NCBI GenBank assembly: GCA_937873135.1
Contig: CALMVQ010000247.1
Location: forward strand, 1-49,476
DNA from: an uncultured Scytonema sp.
Lineage (GTDB): Bacteria; Cyanobacteriota; Cyanobacteriia; Cyanobacteriales; Nostocaceae
Length of the DNA: 49,476 nt
Reading direction: 5' to 3'
Shown here: positions 32,579-41,591 of the stretch, piece after piece
How the letters are laid out: each line of letters starts with the position of its first letter
How positions within the stretch are numbered: the first letter of the stretch is position 1
Program-made: the position numbers and the translations under genes
Notes under the pieces: model-generated
Told to the model about the DNA's origin: nothing
Database searches by the model: none
What the model saw: only the letters and a program-made list of their open reading frames with translations

Positions 32579-32833
32579 TTAGCGATACCCATAACGCCAC
32601 TCATGCGCTCTACGATCATAATAGCGGTAACGTTGGTGATGAGAACGATCGCGGTCGCTATAGGAATTACCACGGTCACGATTATAATGACGATCGCCAT
32701 CACGTTGATAGCGATCACAACGATGATGCCTACAGTACTGTTCACGAGATTCAGCATTAGCATTTGGTGAAAGAGCCAAAATCGAGCCAGCACTGATCAG
32801 AACAGCTAAAGTAGCGAGAGTAAAACGTTTCAC
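32579..32833 (-). CDS. Small secreted Arg/Tyr/His-rich protein
   Basis: From GTG 32833 the protein is 84 residues: a clear signal peptide (VKRFTLATLAVLISAGSILA, cleavage after ANA near 27) followed by a very polar mature part, ESREQYCRHHRCDRYQRDGD with many Arg, Tyr, Asp and His. AGGA precedes the GTG. A longer reading from 32965 would bury the signal peptide inside the protein, so I reject it. Small basic secreted proteins like this are common in cyanobacteria without known function; metal or polyanion binding is conceivable because of the His content. Confidence 0.65.
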   Translation of the reverse strand: MKRFTLATLAVLISAGSILALSPNANAESREQYCRHHRCDRYQRDGDRHYNRDRGNSYSDRDRSHHQRYRYYDRRAHEWRYGYR

Positions 32834-33186
32834 GCTTTTATCCTGTACATATTTGTAATATTGACTACAAAATTCCCAAATAAGTTGCCAAAGTTTCTCC
32901 TCTAGTAAACTTCTACCAGTAAAATACCTGGCGATTGAAACGCCACACCGCAGTCTATCCCCCACTTCTCACTCCTAAGTGGGGTGTTATTTGGAGTGCG
33001 TTTGTTGTGTAGAGTGCGATCGCTTAAAAACATAACTACATTCTTAACATTAATTAACGAACTGAACAAACAAAAGCGACCACAATGTTAAGATACTAAC
33101 TGTTTTGTAAAAGATAATTGCTATTTGTTGTCAAAACCACTGGCAAAGTAAGAAACTAAGAACATCACAACAGGCAATTATTCCTT

Positions 33187-33672
33187 ATGAATGCTATTTC
33201 CAACGTAGAATTTAAGCGTCCAGTTTGGCAATCTGTTGCCATGTTGACTTTGGGCTTCTGGCTCAGTGCTAGCCTAATTTTGGACTGGGTAGTTATGCCT
33301 AGTCTTTATGTTTCTGGGATGATGGCTCAAGCGAGTTTCGCCACAGCAGGCTACACAATTTTTTGGAATTTCAATCGGATTGAATTATTAACCGCCGGCT
33401 TAGCTTTAACTGCCGTTTTGGCTTTAAGCAAGACTCAATCTAACTGGCGTCGTAATGTCGTTGTTTTATCTGTAATACTAGTAGCCGTTTGTTTGATTGA
33501 TACTTATTTATTAACCCCGCAAATGTCTGCGCTTGGACTTCAGTTAAATCTGTTTCAGACAATTGAAACTCCAGAAAACATGAATTTGCTACACGGTAGT
33601 TATTGGGTGTTAGAAGTCGTAAAACTGATAGTGGGTGGTACTCTTTTTAACTGGTGTTGGAAGCAGGTTTAA
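33187..33672 (+). CDS. Four-helix membrane protein (DUF4149-like)
   Basis: A 161-residue integral membrane protein with four hydrophobic segments: VAMLTLGFWLSASLILDWVV, LLTAGLALTAVLAL, NVVVLSVILVAVCLIDTYLL and YWVLEVVKLIVGGTLF. The FWLSASLILDWVVMPSL stretch recalls DUF4149-type small membrane proteins in cyanobacteria. There is no cofactor motif. The gene has its own upstream region and no close partner. Function unknown. Confidence 0.65.
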   Translation: MNAISNVEFKRPVWQSVAMLTLGFWLSASLILDWVVMPSLYVSGMMAQASFATAGYTIFWNFNRIELLTAGLALTAVLALSKTQSNWRRNVVVLSVILVAVCLIDTYLLTPQMSALGLQLNLFQTIETPENMNLLHGSYWVLEVVKLIVGGTLFNWCWKQV

Positions 33673-33748
33673 TCCTTAAAAGCACTTAGCCTTTAGTAGC
33701 CAGCTTTGAAAAATGCATAGTATTTCAGGCTGAATACTGACCGAAGAA

Positions 33749-33961
33749 AGGCAGAGGGCAGAGGGCAGCTATGCTGAAGGTAAGAAATTTTTAAAAAGCT
33801 CTCTGCCACAGGGTTTCAAGCCCCTGAATTTATTTATGCAACTTTGAAAACATGTCCGATGGAGATGCATAGCACAAAAAATACTACGTCCATATTTCAA
33901 GCCCCTAAATGAGCGTTATGGGGACTTCCTTCTGCCCTCAGCATAGCAGCATAGCTGCCTT
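33749..33961. repeat. Foldback repeat, copy 3
   Basis: GGCAGAGGGCAGAGGGCAG-CTATGCTGAAGG on the left and CCTTCTGCCCTCAGCATAG-CAGCATAGCTGCC on the right are inverted arms. The inverted core carries CAAGCCCCTAAATGAG and AAATACTACGTCC, matching copy 1 in reverse complement. The whole 33673-34163 gap is otherwise free of genes, apart from a CCAAGCTCGACTTGG palindrome near 34000. Confidence 0.7.
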
Positions 33962-34163
33962 GCCGCCCTTGGCGGCTTGACCTCATTATTTCGTTACCAA
34001 GCTCGACTTGGTAACGATTTTTTGTAGCTAGAGGAACAGCATCAAAATTCTCTTTACCGTTGCTGTATCAACTGGATGGGTAGGAATCCGACTGATGATT
34101 ATTTGTGTAGATAATTACCATTACCGATTACCCATCCCAATCCTAACTACATAACTGAAGCTT

Positions 34164-35984
34164 TTACAAAAACTGAAAGTTCTTTTCTCCTGCAATGGTA
34201 TGATTCAGTGGCAGTATGACGGTAAAAGTTGTACCCAAACCAAGTTCACTCTCTACAGTCATGTGACCTCCGTGTAACTCAACGGCATTTTTGACAATAG
34301 TTAATCCCAGTCCGGTTCCTGGAAGTTTGCCTGTATTACTGCATCGAAAAAACGAGGTAAAGATATTTGCTTTGTCTTCTTTTGGAATGCCAATACCTTC
34401 ATCTTGAATGCAGAAAATTACGCTATTGCGATCGCAAATCAAATTAAATTGGATATTGCCACCTTGCGGCGAATACTTAATAGCGTTTGAAAGCAAATTT
34501 GTGAGGATTTGCCGTAGCAATTTTTCATCGACGAGAGGCATATCGTCGGCAAAAGAATCGTAGGCACATTGACTGATAAAATTGAGATGATGCTGTTCGC
34601 CAGCACTCAGCCGTAGCTGTTCGACTAAATCTAGACAGAAGTTAGTGAGATGGAGGGGGGTAGGGTTGAATTGTAGTTTTCTTACTTGTGATCTACTAAT
34701 AAGCAGAACATCCTCTAATACCTGATTTAAGTGTTTGATGCTGCATTTCATTTGAGTGAAAATACGCTGTTTCTTGTCCTCTGATATTTTGTCGCTATAG
34801 TTTCGTAAAAAGTCACAAGATAAGAGAATAGTCGTCAGTGGTGAGCGAAACTCATGGCAGGCAATGGCGATAAATTGGGATTTGAGTTCACTCATTTCTC
34901 TTTCTTTTTCCAAAGCCAAACGAGTGTCTTCTAGTTGCTTGGGTTGTCGATCTCCTGCGCGGTTGTAGTCTGCTGCCACTGCGATCGCTAAGCTGGGGTT
35001 AGTTATTGCCATCGTTGCCAGCAAACCCAAAACAGCAAATAATCCCCATAGCACCATATTCCAAATAAATATTTGCTGTTGCAGATGCCATACAGTACTA
35101 TAGACCACATCTGTTTTCTGCCGGACTAACACCAACCACCCTAACCCACGATATCCAACACTCTTGGCAAAGCCAGTTAAATAAGTGTGATTATCAAACC
35201 AGTTTTCAATCAGATAGTCATTCATTCCGCCCTTTGCAGCTTGAAGACTTTTTAAGGATAGAGATGTTGCCTTAAATTTTGGTGGCGTCAACAACCAATC
35301 GCCATTTTGACTAAGAACAAATATTTCTATTTTGTTGTCTAAAGAATGCAACAGGGATTTTTCGACCTCATAAGCCCAATTCCAGTTAAAATAAGCACTC
35401 AAGACACCTTGTGGATGTCCTTGAAAATCTGTCATGGGAACAAGTAGATTTAAAAAGTGCAGTGGTTTCCCAGTTGGAGTGAGTGATAATTCTGCCACTT
35501 TCATAGCGTTATCCACTTCACTGACATAAGTTGCTTTTTGCGCCTTGACCAACAGAGGATTTTGTGATAGGATCTTATCCTCTAATGGTTTGTTAGTACT
35601 GGCAACAACAACGCCTTTGCGATCAACTAAACTTATCCAGGCAAAATCATTGTCAGTGCTTTGCAGCTTTTTCAAGAGAACACGTTGTTGAGATTTTGAA
35701 TGATGATTGCTGAATATGTGAAGCGTGCTCATAGTTTGAAGATCACGGTAGTGTTCAAACATTCCCCTGTCTAGCTTATCCGTCATCTGGTAAGCTAGTT
35801 CTGCTAGTGACCGACCAACATCGCATTTAACCTGTTCGCTGATAGTGTGTCCGACAATCAGACTTGCTGATATAGACAGTAGAAAAGCAATACTGCCAAT
35901 TGCTATTCCCAATCGGGTTCTGAGGTTCTGGTTCCGGTTTATCTTGGCTGCTAATCGAAGAGAAAACCTTGGGATACTCGCCAT
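34164..35984 (-). CDS. Membrane sensor histidine kinase with extracytoplasmic Cache-like domain
   Basis: Residues 25-47 form the first transmembrane helix (IAIGSIAFLLSISASLIVG). Residues ~50-300 form a periplasmic sensor of the double-Cache kind (DNDFAWISLVDRKGVVVAST, GVLSAYFNWNWAYEVE). A second helix spans ~308-328. The kinase core has the H-box ACHEFRSPLTTILL with His 377, an N-box NLLSNAIKYSP (~498-508), the G1 motif DEGIGIP and G2 GTGLGLTIVK. It should autophosphorylate on His 377 and pass phosphate to a response regulator, none of which is encoded nearby. The HAMP region after the second helix is short and degenerate. Signal unknown; Cache domains usually bind small organic molecules. 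Confidence 0.92.
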   Translation of the reverse strand: MASIPRFSLRLAAKINRNQNLRTRLGIAIGSIAFLLSISASLIVGHTISEQVKCDVGRSLAELAYQMTDKLDRGMFEHYRDLQTMSTLHIFSNHHSKSQQRVLLKKLQSTDNDFAWISLVDRKGVVVASTNKPLEDKILSQNPLLVKAQKATYVSEVDNAMKVAELSLTPTGKPLHFLNLLVPMTDFQGHPQGVLSAYFNWNWAYEVEKSLLHSLDNKIEIFVLSQNGDWLLTPPKFKATSLSLKSLQAAKGGMNDYLIENWFDNHTYLTGFAKSVGYRGLGWLVLVRQKTDVVYSTVWHLQQQIFIWNMVLWGLFAVLGLLATMAITNPSLAIAVAADYNRAGDRQPKQLEDTRLALEKEREMSELKSQFIAIACHEFRSPLTTILLSCDFLRNYSDKISEDKKQRIFTQMKCSIKHLNQVLEDVLLISRSQVRKLQFNPTPLHLTNFCLDLVEQLRLSAGEQHHLNFISQCAYDSFADDMPLVDEKLLRQILTNLLSNAIKYSPQGGNIQFNLICDRNSVIFCIQDEGIGIPKEDKANIFTSFFRCSNTGKLPGTGLGLTIVKNAVELHGGHMTVESELGLGTTFTVILPLNHTIAGEKNFQFL

Positions 35985-36287
35985 TCCATAACGCTCCTGT
36001 TTTGCACAGACTTAATGAGAATCTCAAAGGCTTATACCATTTTGGATTTTGGATTGAGGATCGCCGTCTGCATCTAGATTATATAAATCCAACTGCTGCA
36101 TTCTTTTTTCCAATTCGCCTTACAGTCAGTATTCAATTATCAGCCTTAGAAGGAGTTAGCCATAAGGTAAGTCTGATCAACAGTTAACAGACTTTATCCT
36201 AACTGAGATGCTGATAGCTGATTGCTACTATATTAAAGTCAGCATACAACTCATTTTGTAGTGGAAAAGTTCAAATTGCCACTCAAG
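35985..36287. other. Divergent intergenic region between kinase and spp
   Basis: It must hold the promoters of both genes. A 72-codon plus-strand frame is not protein-like. Nothing else is seen until the hairpin repeats. Confidence 0.4.
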
Positions 36288-36365
36288 AGTACCAAAATGG
36301 CATACACTTTTTGGTGTAAAGCCACCCAACAGTACCAAAACGGCATACACTTTTTGGTGTAAAGC
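36288..36365 (+). promoter_or_regulatory. Two tandem 35-bp hairpin repeats in the spp leader
   Basis: Copies at 36288-36322 and 36331-36365 differ at one position. Each contains ACCAAAA and TTTTGGT as inverted arms around TGGCATACACT or CGGCATACACT, with a 43-bp period. The second copy ends a few bases before AAAGGAGGA, the ribosome-binding site of spp, so they can act as operators or as RNA hairpins affecting translation. Confidence 0.65.
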
Positions 36366-36382
36366 TGACAAAGGAGGATGTT

Positions 36383-37129
36383 GTGGCTAAATTTCTCTTC
36401 GTAACAGATTTAGATAATACCCTCGTTGGCGATGATCAGGCGCTAGCACAATTGAACAACAGCTTGCAGAAACATCGCCAAGAATACGGCACTAGGATTA
36501 TTTACGCAACAGGGAGATCGCCTGATCTGTACCAAGAACTGAAAGAGGCAAAAAATCTTTTAGATCCAGATGCCCTTGTTTTATCTGTGGGAACGGAAAT
36601 TTACATTGACGGTAGTCCTCATCCCAATTCCACTTGGTCAGAAAAAATTTCTTCAGGATGGAATCGTCACAAGGTAGTCGCAACAACAACTCAATTTCCT
36701 GAGTTAAAACCACAACCAGAATCAGAACAGCGTCCTTTAAAGGTGAGTTTTTTCCTTGAGCAATCATTATCCACCATTTTACCACAGCTTGAGTCAGAGT
36801 TGCAGAAATCTAAATTAAATGTAAAGTTAATCTACAGTAGCGGCAAAGACCTTGACATTGTACCCCAGAGCAGCGATAAAGGTCAGGCAGTACACTTTCT
36901 CCAGCAAAAATGGAAATTTGTAGCAGAGCATACGGTAGTCTGTGGTGATTCTGGCAATGATATTGCTTTATTCGCGAATGGAGTAGAACGGGGAATTATA
37001 GTTGGCAATGCCCGTCCCGAATTACTCCAATGGCACAACGAACACCCGAACGTCTACCGTTACTTGGCACAAAATTCTTGTGCTGGTGGCATACTGGAAG
37101 GCTTAGAACATTTTGGATTCTTAAAATGA
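36383..37129 (+). CDS. spp: Sucrose-phosphate phosphatase
   Basis: An HAD-superfamily phosphatase (class IIB cap) of 248 residues that removes phosphate from sucrose-6-phosphate in the last step of sucrose synthesis. Motif I is [12 protein letters not shown] with nucleophile Asp 9 and acid/base Asp 11; [13 protein letters not shown] is motif [10 protein letters not shown] lies in the cap; and [13 protein letters not shown] is motif IV. GTG start with an excellent AAAGGAGGA. Sucrose is a compatible solute and, in heterocystous species, the carbon carrier to heterocysts. It overlaps ruvA by 4 bp (ATGA). The leader holds a repeated hairpin. Confidence 0.9.
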   Translation: MAKFLFVTDLDNTLVGDDQALAQLNNSLQKHRQEYGTRIIYATGRSPDLYQELKEAKNLLDPDALVLSVGTEIYIDGSPHPNSTWSEKISSGWNRHKVVATTTQFPELKPQPESEQRPLKVSFFLEQSLSTILPQLESELQKSKLNVKLIYSSGKDLDIVPQSSDKGQAVHFLQQKWKFVAEHTVVCGDSGNDIALFANGVERGIIVGNARPELLQWHNEHPNVYRYLAQNSCAGGILEGLEHFGFLK

Positions 37130-37761
37130 TTAGTTATCTCAAAGGAATTGTCGCTGGTATTCAAAACTGTAGTGCTAATCGCTGTATTCTCACTCTGGAA
37201 GTCAATGGAATGGGATACGATTTGCAAATTCCGGCCCGACTGGTAAAACAACTGCCAAACTCAGGAGGTGAAGTGCAAATTTTCACCCATTATCAAATCC
37301 GAGAGGAGGTGCCGTTACTGTACGGTTTTGGTTCACCAGGAGAAAGAGAAGTGTTTCGCCACTTATTGAGTGTTAGTGGTATTGGTGCCGCAATGGCCAT
37401 CGCCTTACTAGACACCTTGGAACTCCCAGATTTAGTTCAAACAATTATCACTGGCAATATTCAATTGTTAATTCAAGCCCCTGGTGTGGGCAAGAAAACA
37501 GCAGAACGTCTTTGTTTGGAACTCAAAAGTAAGTTGATCGAGTGGCGTAAGTCAGCAGGATTATTCGTGGCTACAGGTGGTCCCGCACCAGGAATTTTAG
37601 AAGAGGTGCAAATGACCCTCCTAGCATTGGGTTACACTGCTAGTGAAGTCAGTCATGCTTTACATATTGTCAGTGAAGATATTGGACTGCCCAAAGACGC
37701 TTACGTGGAAGATTGGATCAAACAGGCAATAACTCACCTCAGCACTGAGTACAGTCAGTAG
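37126..37761 (+). CDS. ruvA: Holliday junction branch migration protein RuvA
   Basis: This 211-residue protein starts [20 protein letters not shown] with the OB-fold domain I. Domain II carries two helix-hairpin-helix motifs ([17 protein letters not shown] and [18 protein letters not shown]). The C-terminal domain III ([20 protein letters not shown]) contacts RuvB. RuvA tetramers bind Holliday junctions and recruit the RuvB motor. ATG 37126 lies inside the spp stop (ATGA), giving translational coupling; the upstream in-frame start at 37030 would overlap spp by 100 bp and has no RuvA homology. No ruvB or ruvC is adjacent, as usual in cyanobacteria. Confidence 0.95.
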   Translation: MISYLKGIVAGIQNCSANRCILTLEVNGMGYDLQIPARLVKQLPNSGGEVQIFTHYQIREEVPLLYGFGSPGEREVFRHLLSVSGIGAAMAIALLDTLELPDLVQTIITGNIQLLIQAPGVGKKTAERLCLELKSKLIEWRKSAGLFVATGGPAPGILEEVQMTLLALGYTASEVSHALHIVSEDIGLPKDAYVEDWIKQAITHLSTEYSQ

Positions 37762-38205
37762 CCAAAAATACCCGATAAGATAGCGTTCGGATCACCTGTA
37801 ATCCTGAATTCAATAGACAACGGTTGACAACGAATACAAATAACCATCGTGCCTTTACAAAATTACGCAGTACTTATGATTGATTATTTGTAGACTTTTT
37901 AAACCAGTGTTGATATCAAGTTGCCCTGTCTTGCGAGTACTAACTCTACCTAAATGGGTGCCAAGATTTTTCCCTTGGAGCCCTAGTACTGCAAGCGCAA
38001 AATTAAAAATCAAAAATTAACAAAGGCTGAGTTGCAAGCGCTGATAGCAATGAATGAATAGTATGTTTATTTCCGCACCCGGTGTAATAGAAATATCTCC
38101 AATTGTAAACAGAAAGCTTGAAATCCAAAGTTGAAGGCTGTTTGGAATGGTCACTTTATTTCCGCATCTGGTATCCTCATCTAAACTATGAGACTTTTGA
38201 GTATT
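37762..38205. other. Intergenic region
   Basis: No gene. Two similar words, TTGCAAGCGC-type at 37990 and 38030, and a repeated TATTTCCGCA(C/T)C-GGT sequence at 38070 and 38158 suggest a degenerate short duplication. Between convergent genes; no clear terminator found. Confidence 0.4.
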
Positions 38206-38550
38206 TTAATTTCTCTTTTTTATTTGAGATGAATATTTAATACCCCATTCGTGCATTGCATAAAGAATTGGTTTCAGACTTTCTCCTAAAAGCGTTAATG
38301 AGTATTCTACTTTGGGAGGAATTTGTGGATAAACCTCACGATGAATAATTCCATCTTCTTCCAACTCTCTCAATTGCTGGCTCAGCATTTTTTGAGTAAT
38401 TCCGTTTAAAGATCGCTGCAATTCACCAAAACGTTTTACACCTTCTATTAACTCTCTAATAATCAAAACTTTCCAACGTCCACCAATCACCTTGAGTGTG
38501 GACTCAACCTCACATGTCAGCCTGTTATGATTTTCTGCTTCAGCTTTCAT
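38206..38550 (-). CDS. HxlR-family transcriptional regulator
   Basis: This 114-residue winged-helix protein has [20 protein letters not shown] and [20 protein letters not shown] at the positions typical of HxlR/YodB/HypR regulators. The conserved Cys (residue 13), which senses quinones, aldehydes or electrophiles in the family, is present. The C-terminal part ([22 protein letters not shown]) completes the wing and dimer helix. It is divergent from an azoreductase gene, the same pairing as B. subtilis YodB with AzoR1, so it likely represses that gene until electrophilic stress. Direct repeats upstream of its own start are likely binding sites. Confidence 0.92.
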   Translation of the reverse strand: MKAEAENHNRLTCEVESTLKVIGGRWKVLIIRELIEGVKRFGELQRSLNGITQKMLSQQLRELEEDGIIHREVYPQIPPKVEYSLTLLGESLKPILYAMHEWGIKYSSQIKKRN

Positions 38551-38552
38551 AG

Positions 38553-38583
38553 TTACTTTTTGGTAAGTATCTTACTTTTTAGT
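38553..38583. promoter_or_regulatory. Direct repeats, probable HxlR operator
   Basis: TTACTTTTTGGT (38553-38564) and TTACTTTTTAGT (38572-38583) are 19 bp apart, about two helical turns, directly upstream of the hxlR-type start codon. AAGTA-TCT-TACTT (38566-38578) is a palindrome overlapping them. YodB-type regulators bind TACT-spacer-AGTA sites, which these resemble. Confidence 0.5.
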
Positions 38584-38836
38584 GCCTACTTTTCATATTA
38601 ACTTTACATCGTTTAAAGTTAGTACGGTAAAAAAAGAGTAGGGGCATTCCTTGACAGATTAATTTTGAAGCAGATAAGTTAATCGGTAAAACCTGCCCCT
38701 ACAGCCGTTAACATTCAACAGTCAATAGTTAAAACGCGCTTATTTTACGAATAAATTGGTATTGCTGTAGTAGTCATTTATTGGTATTAAATGTTACTAA
38801 TTACCAAAACCTTGTACTTCTATGAGGAATTGATTC

Positions 38837-39463
38837 ATGGCACATATTCTGCATATTGACTCTAGTCCGCGTGGGGAAAGATCTTTTTCTCGCAAGTTCT
38901 CCAACCAATTTGTCACAACTTGGAAAAACGCTCATCCTCAAGATACAGCCACTTACCGGGATTTAGGTCACAATCCAGTTCCTCATGTCGATGAACCGTG
39001 GATTGCTGCTTCTTTTACACCACCGCCAGCACGCACACCCGAACTCACAAAGGCAATTGAACTGTCAGATAGCTTAATCGATGAATTTTTAGCAGCTGAC
39101 CGCTACGTCTTTGGTGTACCCATGTACAATTTTAGCGTGCCCTCTACCTTTAAAGCCTACATCGACCAAATTGTTCGCGTTGGTCGTACCTTCGCTGTTA
39201 CCGAGGATGGTGCCTTTAAAGGGTTAGTTGAACAAGGAAAAAAGGTATTGATTATCACTGCTCGTAGTGCTAGTTTTACACCCGGAAGTCCTGCTGCAGC
39301 CTACGATTTTCAAGAACCTTACCTCAGAGCTATTTTTGGGTTTATTGGGATTACAGATCTTTCATTCATCCATGTGGAAAACCTCGGCTTGGATGATGAT
39401 GCTCGTCAGCAGTCTGTCGCAAAAGCGCATGAGGCTATTGAGAAAGCAGTAGCAAGTTGGTAA
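38837..39463 (+). CDS. azoR: FMN-dependent NADH-azoreductase / quinone reductase
   Basis: A 208-residue flavodoxin-fold enzyme: HILHIDSSPRGERSFSRKFS binds the FMN phosphate, PMYNFSVPSTFKAYIDQIVR is the highly conserved FMN-binding loop, and TARSASFTPGSPAAAYDFQE lines the substrate site. AzoR homodimers reduce quinones and azo compounds by two-electron transfer and protect against electrophile stress. It lies divergent to an HxlR-family gene that probably regulates it. GAGGAA precedes the ATG. Length and all motifs are normal. Confidence 0.93.
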   Translation: MAHILHIDSSPRGERSFSRKFSNQFVTTWKNAHPQDTATYRDLGHNPVPHVDEPWIAASFTPPPARTPELTKAIELSDSLIDEFLAADRYVFGVPMYNFSVPSTFKAYIDQIVRVGRTFAVTEDGAFKGLVEQGKKVLIITARSASFTPGSPAAAYDFQEPYLRAIFGFIGITDLSFIHVENLGLDDDARQQSVAKAHEAIEKAVASW

Positions 39464-39565
39464 AGACGCAGTAGTATATTTGTCGTAGGTAGTTTAGCTA
39501 TTGCTTTGAGACAAAAAACGCTTGCCGAAGTATAGAAATCTGCGGTTATTAGAGTTTTAATTCAC

Positions 39566-39586
39566 CCCCCGAATCTTTATCGGGGG
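39566..39586. terminator. CCCCCGA/TCGGGGG hairpin
   Basis: A perfect 7-bp GC-rich stem with a 7-base loop about 100 bp after azoR. No T-run follows, so termination is uncertain; this hairpin type also occurs as a dispersed repeat. Confidence 0.35.
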
Positions 39587-39650
39587 ATTACAAGTTTAGT
39601 GTAGCTGTAGCACAATTAAAGCAGCTGTTAAATTCTGATCAAAGTCGGAA

Positions 39651-40736
39651 ATGATGGATAACAAAACTGCATTAAAAAAGATACCGGAAACGACTTATGT
39701 ACCCAAAACTTATACACATATCCAGTTTATAGCTTACGAGTGTCCTACTTTCGACTACACTAAACCAGGAGAAACCACGAACACAACATTAGCACCACCG
39801 ATACGTCATTTACAAGGTAACGATGAAAAAATTAGAGTGCAAAGATTTTTAGACGTGTTGAACTGGACAAGGAACAACATCCCAAACATAGTACTGGGTG
39901 ACAACAACACATTGAAAATCTTCATGGCACCAGAATTCTACTTTAAATCCCATGCTGGTCAGAATAGTGCAGATCCACGTTATGGAGGCTCTTATACTTT
40001 CAACACGATGATAAATATCTTAGAGTGTCTGCGAAATTTATTTACAGACCCAACACTAAGTGATTGGTTCATTGTGGCAGGGTCTGTTGTGTCAAACCTG
40101 CCTGCAGATGCAAAATTTTATATTGACAATCCGGAAGAGAGAGCTTATCTGAACACAGCAGTAGTAGTGAAGGGAGGGCATCCAAAAGCTCCATTCCACT
40201 ATGTGCATAAAAAGCAGTTGTCAAATATTGATGGACCACCTAAAACTAGGAAAAACCAATTGGGGGAGGAGGTAGGCACATCTGCAAGTGAAAATGAATA
40301 TTTTAGACCCATCTTAGAAAGGTGGGAGGAGCGAAAGGAAAGGATATTTACTGTAGACAATATCACGTTTGGGCTTGAAGTATGTTTAGATCATGAGCTT
40401 GCCGTGTTAAAAACAGTTTGTAAGGACTACCATTCTCTAGAGGGGAAATCTGGTCCGCCTATCGATATTCATCTGATAACATCATGTGGTATGCAAATTC
40501 GTTCTAAAGCTGTAGCAGCTAGGGAAAATGGCTATGTTATGATTAGCGACGGAAAGCCAAAAAATAAAGTTTATTCAGTAGTACACAAGATTGCAAAGCA
40601 ACACTCCATAAAGGCAACTTTGTCCAAAGAAATGGAACCTAGATGGACGGATAATATTCCAGAACAATATCAAATCCCGCAACCTAAACAATCTTTTCCG
40701 CAAAGAATTCTATGTTATGACTGTTTACAGATATAA
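39651..40736 (+). CDS. Nitrilase-superfamily (carbon-nitrogen hydrolase) protein of unknown substrate
   Basis: The catalytic triad of the nitrilase fold is readable: Glu 95 in KIFMAPEFYF, Lys 187/188 in YVHKKQLSNIDG and Cys 245 in FGLEVCLDHE. IVAGSVVSNLP between the first two and HLITSCGMQIRSKAVAAREN afterwards fit the expected strands. At 361 residues it is longer than most, with inserts after the Lys (KTRKNQLGEEVG) and a C-terminal tail. No signal peptide. Nitrilase-fold enzymes cleave nitriles, amides or carbamoyl groups; the branch here is not one I can name. The gene is isolated. Confidence 0.75.
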   Translation: MMDNKTALKKIPETTYVPKTYTHIQFIAYECPTFDYTKPGETTNTTLAPPIRHLQGNDEKIRVQRFLDVLNWTRNNIPNIVLGDNNTLKIFMAPEFYFKSHAGQNSADPRYGGSYTFNTMINILECLRNLFTDPTLSDWFIVAGSVVSNLPADAKFYIDNPEERAYLNTAVVVKGGHPKAPFHYVHKKQLSNIDGPPKTRKNQLGEEVGTSASENEYFRPILERWEERKERIFTVDNITFGLEVCLDHELAVLKTVCKDYHSLEGKSGPPIDIHLITSCGMQIRSKAVAARENGYVMISDGKPKNKVYSVVHKIAKQHSIKATLSKEMEPRWTDNIPEQYQIPQPKQSFPQRILCYDCLQI

Positions 40737-41034
40737 GAAATATCTGAATATTAATACTTAATATATGATGAAATGGGGTTCACAGTGAAGAGTTCATGAT
40801 TGTCAGTCCGAGTGAATATAATACCTCAAACTTTTTTATTGTCAATAATTAATTAACAGTAACTAGCAACCAGTTTACAGATAACTGATTACTGGTTACT
40901 GCTTACTGTAGATGTCTTTTCAGGGTTATCTAAGAGCGTAATTCCTATACAGCGACCTAAGAACTTCACGAGAGAAGAATAAGCGTGAAAAATGAGATGC
41001 CCCTTAATTAATGTGACGTTAATTTCAGAAGCAC
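40737..41034. other. Intergenic region with an inverted repeat
   Basis: AACCAGT and ACTGGTT (about 40868-40898) form a hairpin downstream of the nitrilase-like gene without a T-run. An overlapping minus-strand frame (40889-41113) is a shifted continuation of the next gene and may be its lost C-terminal part. Confidence 0.4.
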
Positions 41035-41298
41035 CTAAAATAATGGATACATATATATAGGGGTAGCTTCCGGAGGAGGAGTAAGTTCTTTGATAGAAAG
41101 TAGGTAGTGCCAAGGAGACTTGTTAGCATCTTTAGTCTTTCGACTCACTTCAGTCCACCATGTGACATAATGAGGTGGTAACATTCGCCGAAGTCCATCC
41201 CAGTAAAGCAAAGCTTGTTTTAGCCAGTTTATATCCTGGATTTCAATATAGGGATAGTAAAAAGCCTTACCAACTTTTGTTGTCTGTGTAGCATTCAT
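41035..41298 (-). pseudogene. Truncated DUF6236-like protein
   Basis: MNATQTTKVGKAFYYPYIEI then QDINWLKQALLYWDGLRRML. The FYYPYI-x-DxxWLKxxxLYWD pattern is how DUF6236-type proteins begin, but those are several hundred residues long and this frame ends after 87. From about residue 75 a shifted frame continues with GASEINVTLIKGHLIFHAYS, so a frameshift has probably broken the gene. It could still yield a short protein. No neighbour suggests a role. Confidence 0.45.
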
Positions 41299-41359
41299 TA
41301 TTCTTTGTCTCTACTCCTAGTAAGTTGTAAATAAAGTATCTATAAATTTAATATCGGCG

Positions 41360-41460
41360 AATTTTTGGCACACAACGAGATGAAATTCCACATCCGGCTC
41401 GTACGATCACCTGCCACGTAACTACTCCTTTCTCACAGTCCGCAGGTAGGGTCGTAACAA
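41360..41460 (-). other. Possible group II intron domain V remnant
   Basis: On the minus strand GTACGAGCCGGATGTGG is followed by AATTTCATC. GAGCCGGATG is how domain V of many bacterial group II introns begins. The complementary right half expected to end in CGGTTC is not there, and no intron-encoded protein is nearby, so this is at best a decayed end. The remaining 41299-41591 gap holds no gene. Confidence 0.25.
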
Positions 41461-41591
41461 TTGACCTAATTTTAATTATAATATAGCACCCATGTAAGAC
41501 AGCCAGGGGCTTGCGCTCTATGATTTTCGGTCAATTTAAGGGCAGCACTGCCCAAAGACTGAGGTTACAATCAAAGTCGTGAAGCCTACTT

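Noticed and set aside
32834-32965. N-terminal extension of the small secreted protein
   Set aside because: Would place a clear signal peptide in the middle of the protein; GTG 32833 has AGGA upstream.
37030-37125. Upstream extension of ruvA
   Set aside because: Would overlap spp by 100 bp and has no RuvA similarity; the ATGA overlap at 37126 is the natural start.
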